A stretch of DNA of 35,437 bases from Desulfobacteraceae bacterium (lineage in GTDB: Bacteria > Desulfobacterota > Desulfobacteria > Desulfobacterales > UBA11574): contig JAUWLP010000005.1 in the NCBI GenBank assembly GCA_030613575.1, positions 1 through 35,437 of the forward strand. The letters are read 5' to 3'. Under the pieces are notes generated by a model. It did not search any database and was not told where the DNA came from. It saw nothing but the letters and a program-made list of their open reading frames with translations. Below, one piece after another: positions 24,495 to 32,868 of the stretch (its first letter is position 1; each line of letters starts with the position of its first letter). The translations under genes and the position numbers were made by a program.

Positions 24495-25586
24495 TTATAT
24501 GCTGTAGTAGCGATAATAAGCTGCACAGGTCCCTTCGCTTGAAACCATGCAAGGGCCCACCGGGTTCATGGGTGTGCAGGCCTTTTGATAAAGCGGGCAC
24601 TCAGTCGGATTTTTAATACCTGTCAGGATTTCACCGCAGACACAGCCCTTGGGTTCCTTTGATTCAGAAACAATGATTGCAAATTCCTTTTGGGCATCAA
24701 AGGCGGCAAATTCCTTTCTGATCTTAAGACCACTTTCTGGAATTGTTCCGATACCGCGCCACTTAACATCAACGGTTTCAAAGACATCTTGCATGATTTT
24801 TTGGGCCTTTACGTTGCCTTCAAATGTAACGGCCCGCCGGTAGCTGTTGGTTAGTTGCGGAGCTCCGGTTTCAATCTGTTCAACCAGGATTAAGATTGCC
24901 TGCAATATATCTAGCGGTTCAAATCCCGCAATAGCACAGGGACTTTGATATTGTTTAAAAAATGGTTGGTAAGCCTTTGTGCCGATAACCACGGAAACAT
25001 GGCCGGGAAGTAAAAAACCGTCTATATTCACTTCTCTGGTGGCCATGAGGGCAACAAGGGCCGGAGGGACCAGTTTGTGAGTGGAAATGACAAAGTAGTT
25101 ACCAAGATTCATCTCTTTGGCAGCAAGTATCGATGCAGCTATGGTCGGTGCGGTGGTTTCAAAGCCGACCCCCAAAAAGACGACGTTTTTTTTTGGGTTT
25201 TTCTTTGCAATCTCAAGAGCGTCAAAAGTCGAATAAACGATGCGGATATCGCGGCCCCCGGCACGTTCTGTCTGAAGGGATGAATCGGTTCCCGGGACTT
25301 TGATAAGATCGCCAAAGGTTGTAATGATCACATCTTCTACTCTGGATAGCGCTATAAAAGCATCGATTTCATTTTGAGCGGTAACGCATACAGGGCAGCC
25401 GGGACCTGAAAGCAGCGAAATCGTTTCCGGTAACAGCTGTCTGATTCCGCTTTTGAAAATCGACATAGTGTGCGTGCCGCAGACTTCCATTAAGCGAATT
25501 TGTTTTAGGCTAGCCGCTTTTATCCGCTTAATGATTTTTTGAGCAATCTGCGGATCCCTGTATTCTTCTAAATGTTTGATAGCCAT
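24495..25586 (-). CDS. hypD: Hydrogenase maturation protein HypD
   Basis: Fe-S scaffold on which the Fe(CN)2CO unit is assembled with HypC and HypE; 363 aa, usual length. Conserved motifs: MEVCGTHTMS (33-42), LSGPGCPVCVT (59-69), GFETTAPT, and the C-terminal 4Fe-4S region (GCVCGEILTG..., C-terminal Cys residues in CPLYQKACTP and CMVSSEGTCAAYYRY). Its stop is 11 bases before hypE, and hypF ends 53 bases upstream, so one operon. Confidence 0.96.
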   Translation of the reverse strand: MAIKHLEEYRDPQIAQKIIKRIKAASLKQIRLMEVCGTHTMSIFKSGIRQLLPETISLLSGPGCPVCVTAQNEIDAFIALSRVEDVIITTFGDLIKVPGTDSSLQTERAGGRDIRIVYSTFDALEIAKKNPKKNVVFLGVGFETTAPTIAASILAAKEMNLGNYFVISTHKLVPPALVALMATREVNIDGFLLPGHVSVVIGTKAYQPFFKQYQSPCAIAGFEPLDILQAILILVEQIETGAPQLTNSYRRAVTFEGNVKAQKIMQDVFETVDVKWRGIGTIPESGLKIRKEFAAFDAQKEFAIIVSESKEPKGCVCGEILTGIKNPTECPLYQKACTPMNPVGPCMVSSEGTCAAYYRYYSI

Positions 25587-25639
25587 TGTTTAGTCCATTA
25601 CTCAAGTTAAATAGGACGCCCCAGTACGATCTTCTGGAC

Positions 25640-27919
25640 TTACGTATCGACAACTGCAGCAGCGACCATAGCCTGACCAAGACTGATACCCCCGTCATTG
25701 GGCGGGACCAGAGTGTGGGAATAGACATTAAACTTTGCTTCTTCTAGCGCTTTTATCAGGCCGGTTAACAGTATTGAATTCTGAAACACTCCGCCGCTTA
25801 AAACCACCTTGTTTAATCCGCTCTCTTCTCGAATAACTTCACACAGCTCGGCAAACAGCCGGATCAGGGTCTGATGAAACTTGCGGCTGATCACAGATGG
25901 GTGAATTCCTTGCAGCATGTCTTTAACCACACCTTGGATAATCGGCCTGGTTAGAATTTTGTGACTGTCGGTAGTTTCCCATTCGTAGTCATAGATGCCG
26001 GCTACTTGATCACTTGCTAACATCTCCAGTTCCATGGCGGCCTGGCCTTCGAACAAGACATGATTTCTTATCCCGGCAATCGACGCAATGCCGTCAAAAA
26101 GGCGCCCGAGACTGGAGGTAAAAGGCGCATTGATCTTTTTGTTCACCATATCCACCATGATTTTCACCTTGTTGGTGCCGATTGCTTTCAACAGGGGAAG
26201 ATCAAGATCCCAAAATTTTTCGCCAAAGGCATCGTAAAGGTAACTGACAGCCATGCGCCAGGGCTCTTTTATGGCTGCAGCACTCCCGGGCATTGGTAGA
26301 TAGGCGAAATGAGCGGTCCGGGAAAACTTTTCTATATCGGTAATCAAGATTTCGCCTCCCCATATGGCGCCGTCGGTTCCATATCCGGCTCCATCAAAAG
26401 AGAGGCCGATGACGGGGCCGTCGATCCGGTTTTCCGCCATGGCGCTGACAATATGAGCATGGTGGTGTTGTACTTGGACCTTTTTAATATCTTTTTGTTC
26501 TTGAGCATATCGAGAGCTCAAATAGTCCGGGTGAAGGTCAAAAGCAATAATTTCCGGTTGGATATCCAGTATCAGCTTCATGTGCCGGATCGTCAACTCA
26601 AAAAAATCATAAGTTGCCGGATTTTCAAGATCGCCGATATGCTGGCTTACAAAGGCTTTATTAGCTTTGGTCAGACATATCGTATTTTTTAATTCAGCGC
26701 CACAGGCCAAAATGGGTGGAACCTTATTTTTTAAAAAGACAGGAACCGGAACATAGCCCCTTGAACGCCGGATAACCCGGGTGGCACCAGCCGTTTTGCG
26801 GACGATCGAGTCATCACTGCGTAGATAGATATCACGGTTGTGAATCAGAAAATAATCGGCGATATCAGACAATCTTTCAAAGGCATCGTCATTGTCAATG
26901 ACTATCGGCTCTTCACGCAGGTTGCCGCTGGTCATCACCAGGGCGGTAAAGCCGCGACTTAAAAGAAGATAGTGGAGAGGTGTATACGGCAGCATGGCGC
27001 CAAAATAACAGTTGCGGGGCGCTACCGCCTTTGCAATCGAATTTGGTTCTTTTTTTTTCAGAAGTACGATCGGGCGCTGGGATGAAGTAAGCAGTTTTTC
27101 CTCTTTCTGCTCAACCTGGGCATATTTGCGAATACGTTCGACATCATAAGACATAATAGCCAGCGGTTTTGCTTCCCGATGTTTTCTTCTTCTGAGCCGG
27201 GTAACAGCATCATCGTTTTCAGCGTCCACTGCCAGATGAAAGCCTCCCAGGCCTTTAACGGCTATGATACATCCCTGCTTTAAAAGAGTTGCCGTCTTTT
27301 CAATAGGGTTGGGGGTTGTGATTTTTTGGCGGGCATTATCAAAAAGCCTTACATGCGGACCGCAATCTTCGCAGGCGTTGGGTTGGGCATGAAATCTTCT
27401 GTTTGCAGGGTCGTCATACTCAGCCTGGCAAAGGGGGCACATTTTGAAGTGCTTCATAGAGGTTTGGGGCCGGTCATAGGGGATATCAGCGATGATAGTA
27501 TAGCGGGGTCCGCAGTTAGTACAGTTGATGAAAGGGTACTGAAAGCGGCGGTCATTGAGATCAAATAATTCATGGCGACAGTCATCGCAGACAGATACGT
27601 CCGGTGATATAAGGGTCGTCATCACCGACTGCTCTCTGCTGTCTACAATCGTAAAGTCCTGGTAATTGTTAACCAGTTCATCAAAAAAATCAATCTCAGT
27701 GATATGAGCCAGCGGCGGTTTTTTTTCGGAAATATCGCGGCAGAAGAATTCAATATGCTGCTTGTTCCCCTCTATGTGTATGAATACGCCCGAGGATGTA
27801 TTGGCGACTTTACCTTTAAGATTATACCGGTTGGCAAGCTTGTAAACAAAGGGCCGAAAGCCGACCCCTTGAACGATCCCGTTTATCTCGACTCTTCTGG
27901 CAACGCATTCTTCCGTCAA
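25640..27919 (-). CDS. hypF: Carbamoyltransferase HypF
   Basis: Makes carbamoyl-AMP from carbamoyl phosphate and ATP and passes the carbamoyl group to HypE; 759 aa. Domains in order: acylphosphatase-like (about 1-95, with GIVQGVGFRPFVY), two CxxC zinc fingers (CDDCRHEL...CTNCGPRY, then CPLCQAEY...CEDCGPH; about 105-185), a YrdC-like domain (about 200-385) and a Kae1-like domain with HHHAH (near 478). Its ATG overlaps the hypC stop in an ATGA junction, so translation is coupled. Confidence 0.97.
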   Translation of the reverse strand: MTEECVARRVEINGIVQGVGFRPFVYKLANRYNLKGKVANTSSGVFIHIEGNKQHIEFFCRDISEKKPPLAHITEIDFFDELVNNYQDFTIVDSREQSVMTTLISPDVSVCDDCRHELFDLNDRRFQYPFINCTNCGPRYTIIADIPYDRPQTSMKHFKMCPLCQAEYDDPANRRFHAQPNACEDCGPHVRLFDNARQKITTPNPIEKTATLLKQGCIIAVKGLGGFHLAVDAENDDAVTRLRRRKHREAKPLAIMSYDVERIRKYAQVEQKEEKLLTSSQRPIVLLKKKEPNSIAKAVAPRNCYFGAMLPYTPLHYLLLSRGFTALVMTSGNLREEPIVIDNDDAFERLSDIADYFLIHNRDIYLRSDDSIVRKTAGATRVIRRSRGYVPVPVFLKNKVPPILACGAELKNTICLTKANKAFVSQHIGDLENPATYDFFELTIRHMKLILDIQPEIIAFDLHPDYLSSRYAQEQKDIKKVQVQHHHAHIVSAMAENRIDGPVIGLSFDGAGYGTDGAIWGGEILITDIEKFSRTAHFAYLPMPGSAAAIKEPWRMAVSYLYDAFGEKFWDLDLPLLKAIGTNKVKIMVDMVNKKINAPFTSSLGRLFDGIASIAGIRNHVLFEGQAAMELEMLASDQVAGIYDYEWETTDSHKILTRPIIQGVVKDMLQGIHPSVISRKFHQTLIRLFAELCEVIREESGLNKVVLSGGVFQNSILLTGLIKALEEAKFNVYSHTLVPPNDGGISLGQAMVAAAVVDT

Positions 27920-28167
27920 TCGCTATCAATCCCCTCCTTTTGATCGCCGAATATCACCGCAGCTGCTTCCCTGAGGAGCTTTAAAGATTCCAGGGCATGT
28001 TCTTCGTTTATTTTGTTGATGGCAAAGCCGGCGTGTACAATGACATAATCTCCAACCTTCGGATTTTCCAGCAGGAGAAGGCTGGCCTCTCTTTGAACAC
28101 CGTCGACATCGATGGTCGCCATATTGTCTTTGATTTTTATGATTTTTGATGGAATTGCAAGACACAT
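27916..28167 (-). CDS. hypC: Hydrogenase maturation chaperone HypC
   Basis: Small chaperone (83 aa) that binds HypD and the large-subunit precursor and delivers the iron-cyanide unit. It begins MCLAIPSKI, the family signature whose Cys2 is essential; I therefore set the start at 28167, not 28176. The GDYVIVHAGFAI segment is also typical. It overlaps hypF by 4 bases. Confidence 0.96.
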   Translation of the reverse strand: MCLAIPSKIIKIKDNMATIDVDGVQREASLLLLENPKVGDYVIVHAGFAINKINEEHALESLKLLREAAAVIFGDQKEGIDSD

Positions 28168-28211
28168 TCGTAACAACCCTTCTATTTGTAGAATTGCGAA
28201 GCGTTTAATAA

Positions 28212-28772
28212 TTACTTGTTTTTTGCTCGAACATTGATCCCAATGGTTTTTAGCTCCGCAACCACCATGTCAACCAGACGGCTTAAGTTCTGCGCGACTT
28301 CGGTCGATAGGGTCAGACCTGTTGAAAGCTGTTTGGGTTCAATGCCGAACAAGGTAATATTCCGGGGCAATTTATCGGTAATGGCGGCGATTCCCAGAAC
28401 ATCGGCCAGGCCGATTTGATGGGGGGAGGTTCTATCTCTGAAATAAGCAGGTGGATCATCGATCCTGACGATGGTTCCCGGATTTTTGCCGGTTTTAACG
28501 GCATCGATAATCACAATATGGCTGCGCTCTTCAAAGTAGGGTAGAAGTTCGAGGCCAATTGTTCCACCGTCGATGATCTCAACGGCACCGGAACAATCAT
28601 AGCAGCGCTGAAGTTCTTCGACAGCCTTAACACCCGCACCTTCATCTGAAAGCAAAATATTGCCTAAACCTAGAACCAGAACATTAAAAGAAAATTGCCC
28701 GGGACCTGTAGCAGAATTCTTGTTTGCAGATTCCGGGCAATTTTTTTTAGAAGAGTTTCGATGCGGGCTCAA
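28212..28772 (-). CDS. Hydrogenase maturation protease (HyaD/HybD type)
   Basis: Nickel-sensing endopeptidase that trims the large-subunit C-terminus after the Ni-Fe centre is built. Conserved: VLVLGLGNILLSDEGAGVKAVEEL (about 31-54, with the Ni-ligand Glu), DGGTIGLELLPYF, IIDAVK and SPHQIGL (with the Ni-ligand His). The only in-frame start is TTG at 28772, which overlaps the large-subunit stop (TTGA). This gives an unusual 28-residue N-terminal extension that lies over a 12-bp palindrome. The true start could be a rarer codon, such as CTG, nearer the conserved core. Confidence 0.92.
   Translation of the reverse strand: MSPHRNSSKKNCPESANKNSATGPGQFSFNVLVLGLGNILLSDEGAGVKAVEELQRCYDCSGAVEIIDGGTIGLELLPYFEERSHIVIIDAVKTGKNPGTIVRIDDPPAYFRDRTSPHQIGLADVLGIAAITDKLPRNITLFGIEPKQLSTGLTLSTEVAQNLSRLVDMVVAELKTIGINVRAKNK
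28691..28744. terminator. Hairpin between large-subunit and protease core, terminator-like
   Basis: AAAATTGCCCGG (28691-28702) and CCGGGCAATTTT (28733-28744) form a perfect 12-bp stem with a 30-base loop. On the plus strand eight T follow, and on the minus strand TTTTCTTTT follows, so it can work either way. In the operon it would reduce transcription into the protease and hyp genes or protect the 3' end of the structural message. Confidence 0.5.
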
Positions 28773-30487
28773 AATGCTCTAACTTTCACGATCTCTTTTT
28801 TATTATTAGTATCAACCATATGAATGGCACAAGCCAGACAGGGGTCAAAAGAATGTATGGTTCTAAGTATCTCCAGTGGTTTTTCAGGATCAGAGACGGG
28901 ATTGCCGATCAGGGCCGCTTCATACGGTCCCTTAGCATCTTCGCTGTTGCGAGGGGCCGCATTCCAGGTTGAGGGCACCACGCACTGGTAATTTTTAATT
29001 TTACCGTCCTGGATGACCACCCAGTGCGAAAGCATACCCCGCGGAGCTTCATGGAAACCGAAACCCATCTGTTCGCCTTTGGGAAAGACCGGTTCGTTGT
29101 ATGTAGCATAGTCACCTTTGCCGATGTTATCAATTAAAGCCTGCCACTGAGACACAAGGGAGTCATGCAGAACTGCGCATCGGATGGCCCGGCCGGCGAT
29201 CCTGCCGATGGTCGAATGCAGGGATTGAACAGAGACTCTTGTACTTGATCCCAGCATGGATAAAACCGCATTCACAGTATCCAGCATCCCGGTGGTATAC
29301 TTCACCGTTGGTTTGTGTCCGGCCGCAAACATGCACAGCACATTGGCAAGTGGGCCCACCTGGGCCGGCTTGCCCTTGAAAGTCGGTGCCTTTATCCAGG
29401 AGTACTTTCTCTTCCTGTCATATTCGGTAATATTAGGAACCGTCTCTTCCTCCCAGGGATGACGATTCCAGTCACCTTTATACCAGGAATGTTTAATGCT
29501 TTCCTTTACATTTTCTTTAAAATAATCATCCTTAAAAGAAGTTATGGCTTTAAAGGAGGAAACATCTCCATTTGCAATATAACCACCCGGCAGTTCAAAT
29601 TTAGTTCCGGCGGTATCCAGGGGCATGTCCGGAACGCATAGATAGTTGGTTACTCCGGCTCCGTAAGTTGTCCAATCGGCGTAAATGGCCCCGACGGCAG
29701 CAACATCTATCATATAAACGTTTTTAATAAAATCGCCGATTTCATCGATCAGAGTTTTCACATAATAGAGGCGTTCCATGTTCATGGCCGATTGGCTGTC
29801 AGGGTTAATGGGGTTGGCAACCCCGCCCACGGCCAGGTTTTGAATGTGAGGTGTTTTGCTGCCGAGAATAGCGACCACTTTGTTGATTCTCTGCTGATAA
29901 TCCAATGCCTGGAGATAGTGAGTGGCGGCCAGTAGATTAACTTCCGGCGGCAGTTTCATGGCTTTATGTCCCCAGTAGCCGCTGGCAAAAATCCCAAGCT
30001 GACCTGAATTGACAAAGGTCTTGAGTCTATCCTGAGCGGCTTTCATTTCATGCCGGCTGTTTTTTGGCCAGGTGGACAGCTTTTCAGCCAGGCTTGCAGC
30101 CGCCTTGGGATCGGCTTTCAGGGCTGATACAATATCCACCCAGTCCAGCGCACAAAGATGATAAAAATGAACGATGTGATCATGTATTCCGTGGGCTCCC
30201 ATAATCAGGTTGCGGATATATTGAGCATTTAAGGGAGCTTCCAAATTTAAAGCGTTCTCGACCGCCCGGACCGAGGTAATAGCATGGACGGTCGTTCAGA
30301 CCCCGCAAATCCGCTGGGTAAAAATCCAGGCCTCTCTGGGGTCACGGCCCTGAAGGATGACTTCAATGCCGCGCCACATCTGCCCGGATGACCAGGCATT
30401 AACCACCTTGCCGTTATCGACTTCACATTCAATTTTAAGATGACCTTCGATTCGGGTAATGGGGTCGATGACAATTTTTTTAGACAT
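28769..30487 (-). CDS. [NiFe] hydrogenase large subunit, with in-frame TGA (putative selenocysteine) in the N-terminal CxxC
   Basis: Catalytic subunit of a Hyb-type, group 1 hydrogenase, 572 codons. The start at 30487 follows AAGGAG. The N-terminal ligand motif should read RICGVCTTVHA; the codon at 30296-30298 is TGA, giving Cys61-Gly-Val-U64, then [16 protein letters not shown] without interruption. The C-terminal motif is DPCLACAIH (548-556) with both cysteines (550, 553), and maturation would cut after His556, removing [16 protein letters not shown]. Everything else is intact. I therefore read UGA as selenocysteine at a bridging ligand position. Known NiFeSe enzymes have it in the C-terminal motif. 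A nonsense mutation or base-call error is the alternative. Automatic callers would split this gene at 30296 and miss the N-terminus. Confidence 0.93.
30259..30298 (-). promoter_or_regulatory. Candidate bacterial SECIS hairpin directly after the TGA
   Basis: Counting U of UGA as 1, CGACCGUCC (5-13) pairs with GGGCGGUCG (32-40): nine consecutive pairs, one of them G-U. The loop is 18 bases and contains GGUC at 27-30. Position and size fit the roughly 40-base bacterial SECIS window. The loop is larger than the compact E. coli fdhF one, and GGUC is not apical, so the fit is partial. A 5-bp competing stem (6-10 with 26-30) exists. Confidence 0.4.
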
Positions 30488-30523
30488 TTAATTTCTCCTT
30501 ATATTGCAAATAAGTTAATTTTA

Positions 30524-30655
30524 ATGGCTTCGTAAAAAGTCGTCACTCCGGTGAAAACCGGAGTCCAGATGGTCTGCAACTGCTTGAAAAGACTGGATTC
30601 CGGCTTTCGCCGGAATGACGACAAAAGCGAATTCCCGACTTTTTACGAGACCATC
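30524..30655. mobile_element. MITE family copy D, inside the hydrogenase operon
   Basis: Ends ATGGCTTCGTAAAAAGTCG and CGACTTTTTACGAGACCAT with AATTTTA duplicated on each side (30517-30523 and 30656-30662). The right duplicate overlaps the hybB stop codon. The core differs from the other copies: two arms with CCGGTGAAAACCGG and CCGGCTTTCGCCGG. It sits between hybB and the large-subunit gene, where its hairpin could affect mRNA processing. Confidence 0.8.
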
Positions 30656-30659
30656 AATT

Positions 30660-31787
30660 TTAGGCTCGATGATATATTGGCAATCTTTTAATGAACCACA
30701 GAAACGCCATTATTTCTATGGACACGATTCCAACAGTTACTAAAATTTCTCCTGCTGCCGGAAAGTACTTCCAGCCTACACCCGGGTCAAATCCAATAAG
30801 ATAACAATTAAAACGGTACAAAGTGCCTGCAAGAATTATTGAAATTGCAGAGAGAAAAAGCATGCGGGCATTGTTCCGATTGGCCGGCATAAAAAGAATG
30901 CCCATGGGAATAAGCAAAAGTAGATTTTCCAGCAGAAACATGTTTCCCATTAGATCGCCTCTGAACGCCAGGCCTAAATGCCCCCGGATGGCAACGTCGG
31001 CAAAACGGATTATAAGATAGATCCCGATCATCCATGGGAAGATCCCTGAAAGCTTGCTCAGTATGCGGCTTTCATCAGCTATTTTATATCGTTGGGCTGT
31101 TATGCTTGCTTCGAAAATGACGATGGCATATCCCATAAAAATACACGAAATTAAAAACAAAAGCGGCAGCAGGCCGGTCCACCACAAAGGGCTAAGTTTA
31201 CTGCCAGCCACTACCATCATTGTTCCCAGCGAAGATTGATGCATGGTCGGCAGCAGGATACCTAAAGCAACGAAAATGAACATAATTTTTTCCAGGGACT
31301 TTTTGGCGCTGTCAGCCCCTAGTTTTTCCAAAAAAGCAGGCGTAAATTCGATCCACAGCACAACAACATAAGCACCGATACATAAGGCAACTTCCAGCAT
31401 GACCGAGTTGGGGTTTAAGTACCAGGGCAAAAAGATGTTATATATTTGCCAATAGCGGCCCACATCAAAGAACACTGCCAAACCTGCCAGGGAGTAACCG
31501 AACAGGCTGGTCATCAGCGCCGGTCGGATCAACGGGTGATATTCTCCCTTGTTGAAGAGATATACCATAATCGCTATTGCATAGCCGCCACAGCCAAAGG
31601 CGGTTCCTATGACCACATCAAAAACGATCCATATCCCCCAGGGATATCCGTCACTCAGATTGGTTACCGCTCCAAGGCCGTACATGAACCGTTTGGCGAG
31701 GAAGAAAAGGGAGATTATTAAAAGTAATAGAAAGAACAAGAACGTCGGTGTAAAAATCTTTCCCCCTAATGGTTGTTCTTTTTTCAT
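30660..31787 (-). CDS. hybB: HybB/NrfD-type membrane anchor of the hydrogenase
   Basis: A 375-aa integral membrane protein with about ten hydrophobic helices. The family opening is visible: GLGAVTNLSDGYPWGIWIVFDVVIGTAFG (33-61), followed by GYAIAIMVYLFNKGEYHPLIRPALMTSLFGY. HybB proteins bind quinone and pass electrons between the periplasmic HybA ferredoxin and the quinone pool without haem. AAGGAGTGATTT precedes the ATG. The last codon overlaps a MITE target duplication. It lies between hybA and the large subunit, the standard place in this operon type. Confidence 0.93.
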   Translation of the reverse strand: MKKEQPLGGKIFTPTFLFFLLLLIISLFFLAKRFMYGLGAVTNLSDGYPWGIWIVFDVVIGTAFGCGGYAIAIMVYLFNKGEYHPLIRPALMTSLFGYSLAGLAVFFDVGRYWQIYNIFLPWYLNPNSVMLEVALCIGAYVVVLWIEFTPAFLEKLGADSAKKSLEKIMFIFVALGILLPTMHQSSLGTMMVVAGSKLSPLWWTGLLPLLFLISCIFMGYAIVIFEASITAQRYKIADESRILSKLSGIFPWMIGIYLIIRFADVAIRGHLGLAFRGDLMGNMFLLENLLLLIPMGILFMPANRNNARMLFLSAISIILAGTLYRFNCYLIGFDPGVGWKYFPAAGEILVTVGIVSIEIMAFLWFIKRLPIYHRA

Positions 31788-31914
31788 AAATCACTCCTTA
31801 AGGCTAAAGCCTGCCATATATACCGGAATTTATAAAATTTGAAATGGTTATATTATAAAGCGGTTAAATTAAATTTTTAAAACTCTGTTTAACTCCCGAA
31901 AGCGGTCGGTTATG

Positions 31915-32865
31915 TTATTCTTTATTTTTATCCGACCGCTTTACCAAAAAAATTAATCCTCCAAAGGCCACAATCGGCAGAATCATTCCCTTGTAAAGCG
32001 TATGCTGAATATTCTCCGCCAGAGCTACATATGACCCCGACGGCAGATCAGGAAGTCCCAGCTTCTCGAAAGGCACTCCGGCCAGCATGAGCACCTGGGC
32101 ACCTCCCACTTCGTTTTCCCCGTAAATACGAGGAATATATTGGGCTGCCTGTTGATATTGGATTTTGCCGGATGTAATGGTGGATACCGGAAAGTCGTAG
32201 TAGCTGCCCGGCTGCATCTTTTGCCGGCGTTTTGCTTCTTCAAGTAGCGCCGCTGCCGGTCCGAACAGGGAAGCCCCGGTGGGACATGCATCGCAACAGC
32301 CAGGTAGTTCGCCTTTTGCCAGCAGGTGGTTACACAACTGGCATTTAACGATTTGCGGAAAAGGATTGTCCCACTCGAATTTGGGAATGTTAAACGGGCA
32401 GGCCACCTGGCAGTATCGGCAACCGATGCAGGCGTCCTTGTTATAGGAAACAATTCCTATTTTTTTGTCTTTGGTCATGGCGGAAGCCGGGCAAGCGGAA
32501 ACACAGGCAGGGTCAACACAATGCATACAGTGCCGCTTGATAAATGAAAATCCGTTGATTTCACGGTCTTTGTACTCACCGGTACCGCTTACATATTTTT
32601 TGATAATATTGAGGGTCCTGGCAGACAAATCAATAGGGTTGTCCCACAGTTTTTGTGGACCTATTGTTTCGGCCGGCAGATTATTGGCTTTGCGGCAACC
32701 GACCATACAGGCCTTGCATCCGATACAAAGGGTGGCATCATAAAGAATCCCGACTGCATCGGGAAGACGGCTTTTTTCGCGCGCCAGAGCCAGGGCCGGC
32801 TGGGCCAGCGCCAGGGCGGCACCGCCGGCAATTCCCTTGAGGAAATCTCTTCGTTTGATCTCCAT
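31915..32865 (-). CDS. hybA: HybA-type Tat-exported ferredoxin subunit
   Basis: Electron-transfer subunit of 316 aa. A twin-arginine signal (KRRDFLKG, 4-11) with a hydrophobic stretch leads to four 4Fe-4S-type motifs: CIGCKACMVGC, CMHCVDPACVSAC, CIGCRYCQVAC and CQLC...CCDAC. A C-terminal helix (about 288-307, YKGMILPIVAFGGLIFLV) anchors it to the membrane. It links the small subunit to HybB. AGGAGA precedes the ATG, which starts 3 bases after the small-subunit stop. Confidence 0.95.
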   Translation of the reverse strand: MEIKRRDFLKGIAGGAALALAQPALALAREKSRLPDAVGILYDATLCIGCKACMVGCRKANNLPAETIGPQKLWDNPIDLSARTLNIIKKYVSGTGEYKDREINGFSFIKRHCMHCVDPACVSACPASAMTKDKKIGIVSYNKDACIGCRYCQVACPFNIPKFEWDNPFPQIVKCQLCNHLLAKGELPGCCDACPTGASLFGPAAALLEEAKRRQKMQPGSYYDFPVSTITSGKIQYQQAAQYIPRIYGENEVGGAQVLMLAGVPFEKLGLPDLPSGSYVALAENIQHTLYKGMILPIVAFGGLIFLVKRSDKNKE

Positions 32866-32868
32866 GAA

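Noticed and set aside
30244-30487. Hydrogenase large subunit as two separate genes split at the TGA
   Set aside because: The upstream 63 codons carry the essential N-terminal CxxC half and a good ribosome binding site; the downstream part lacks a start signal. One gene with a recoded or mutated codon explains it better.
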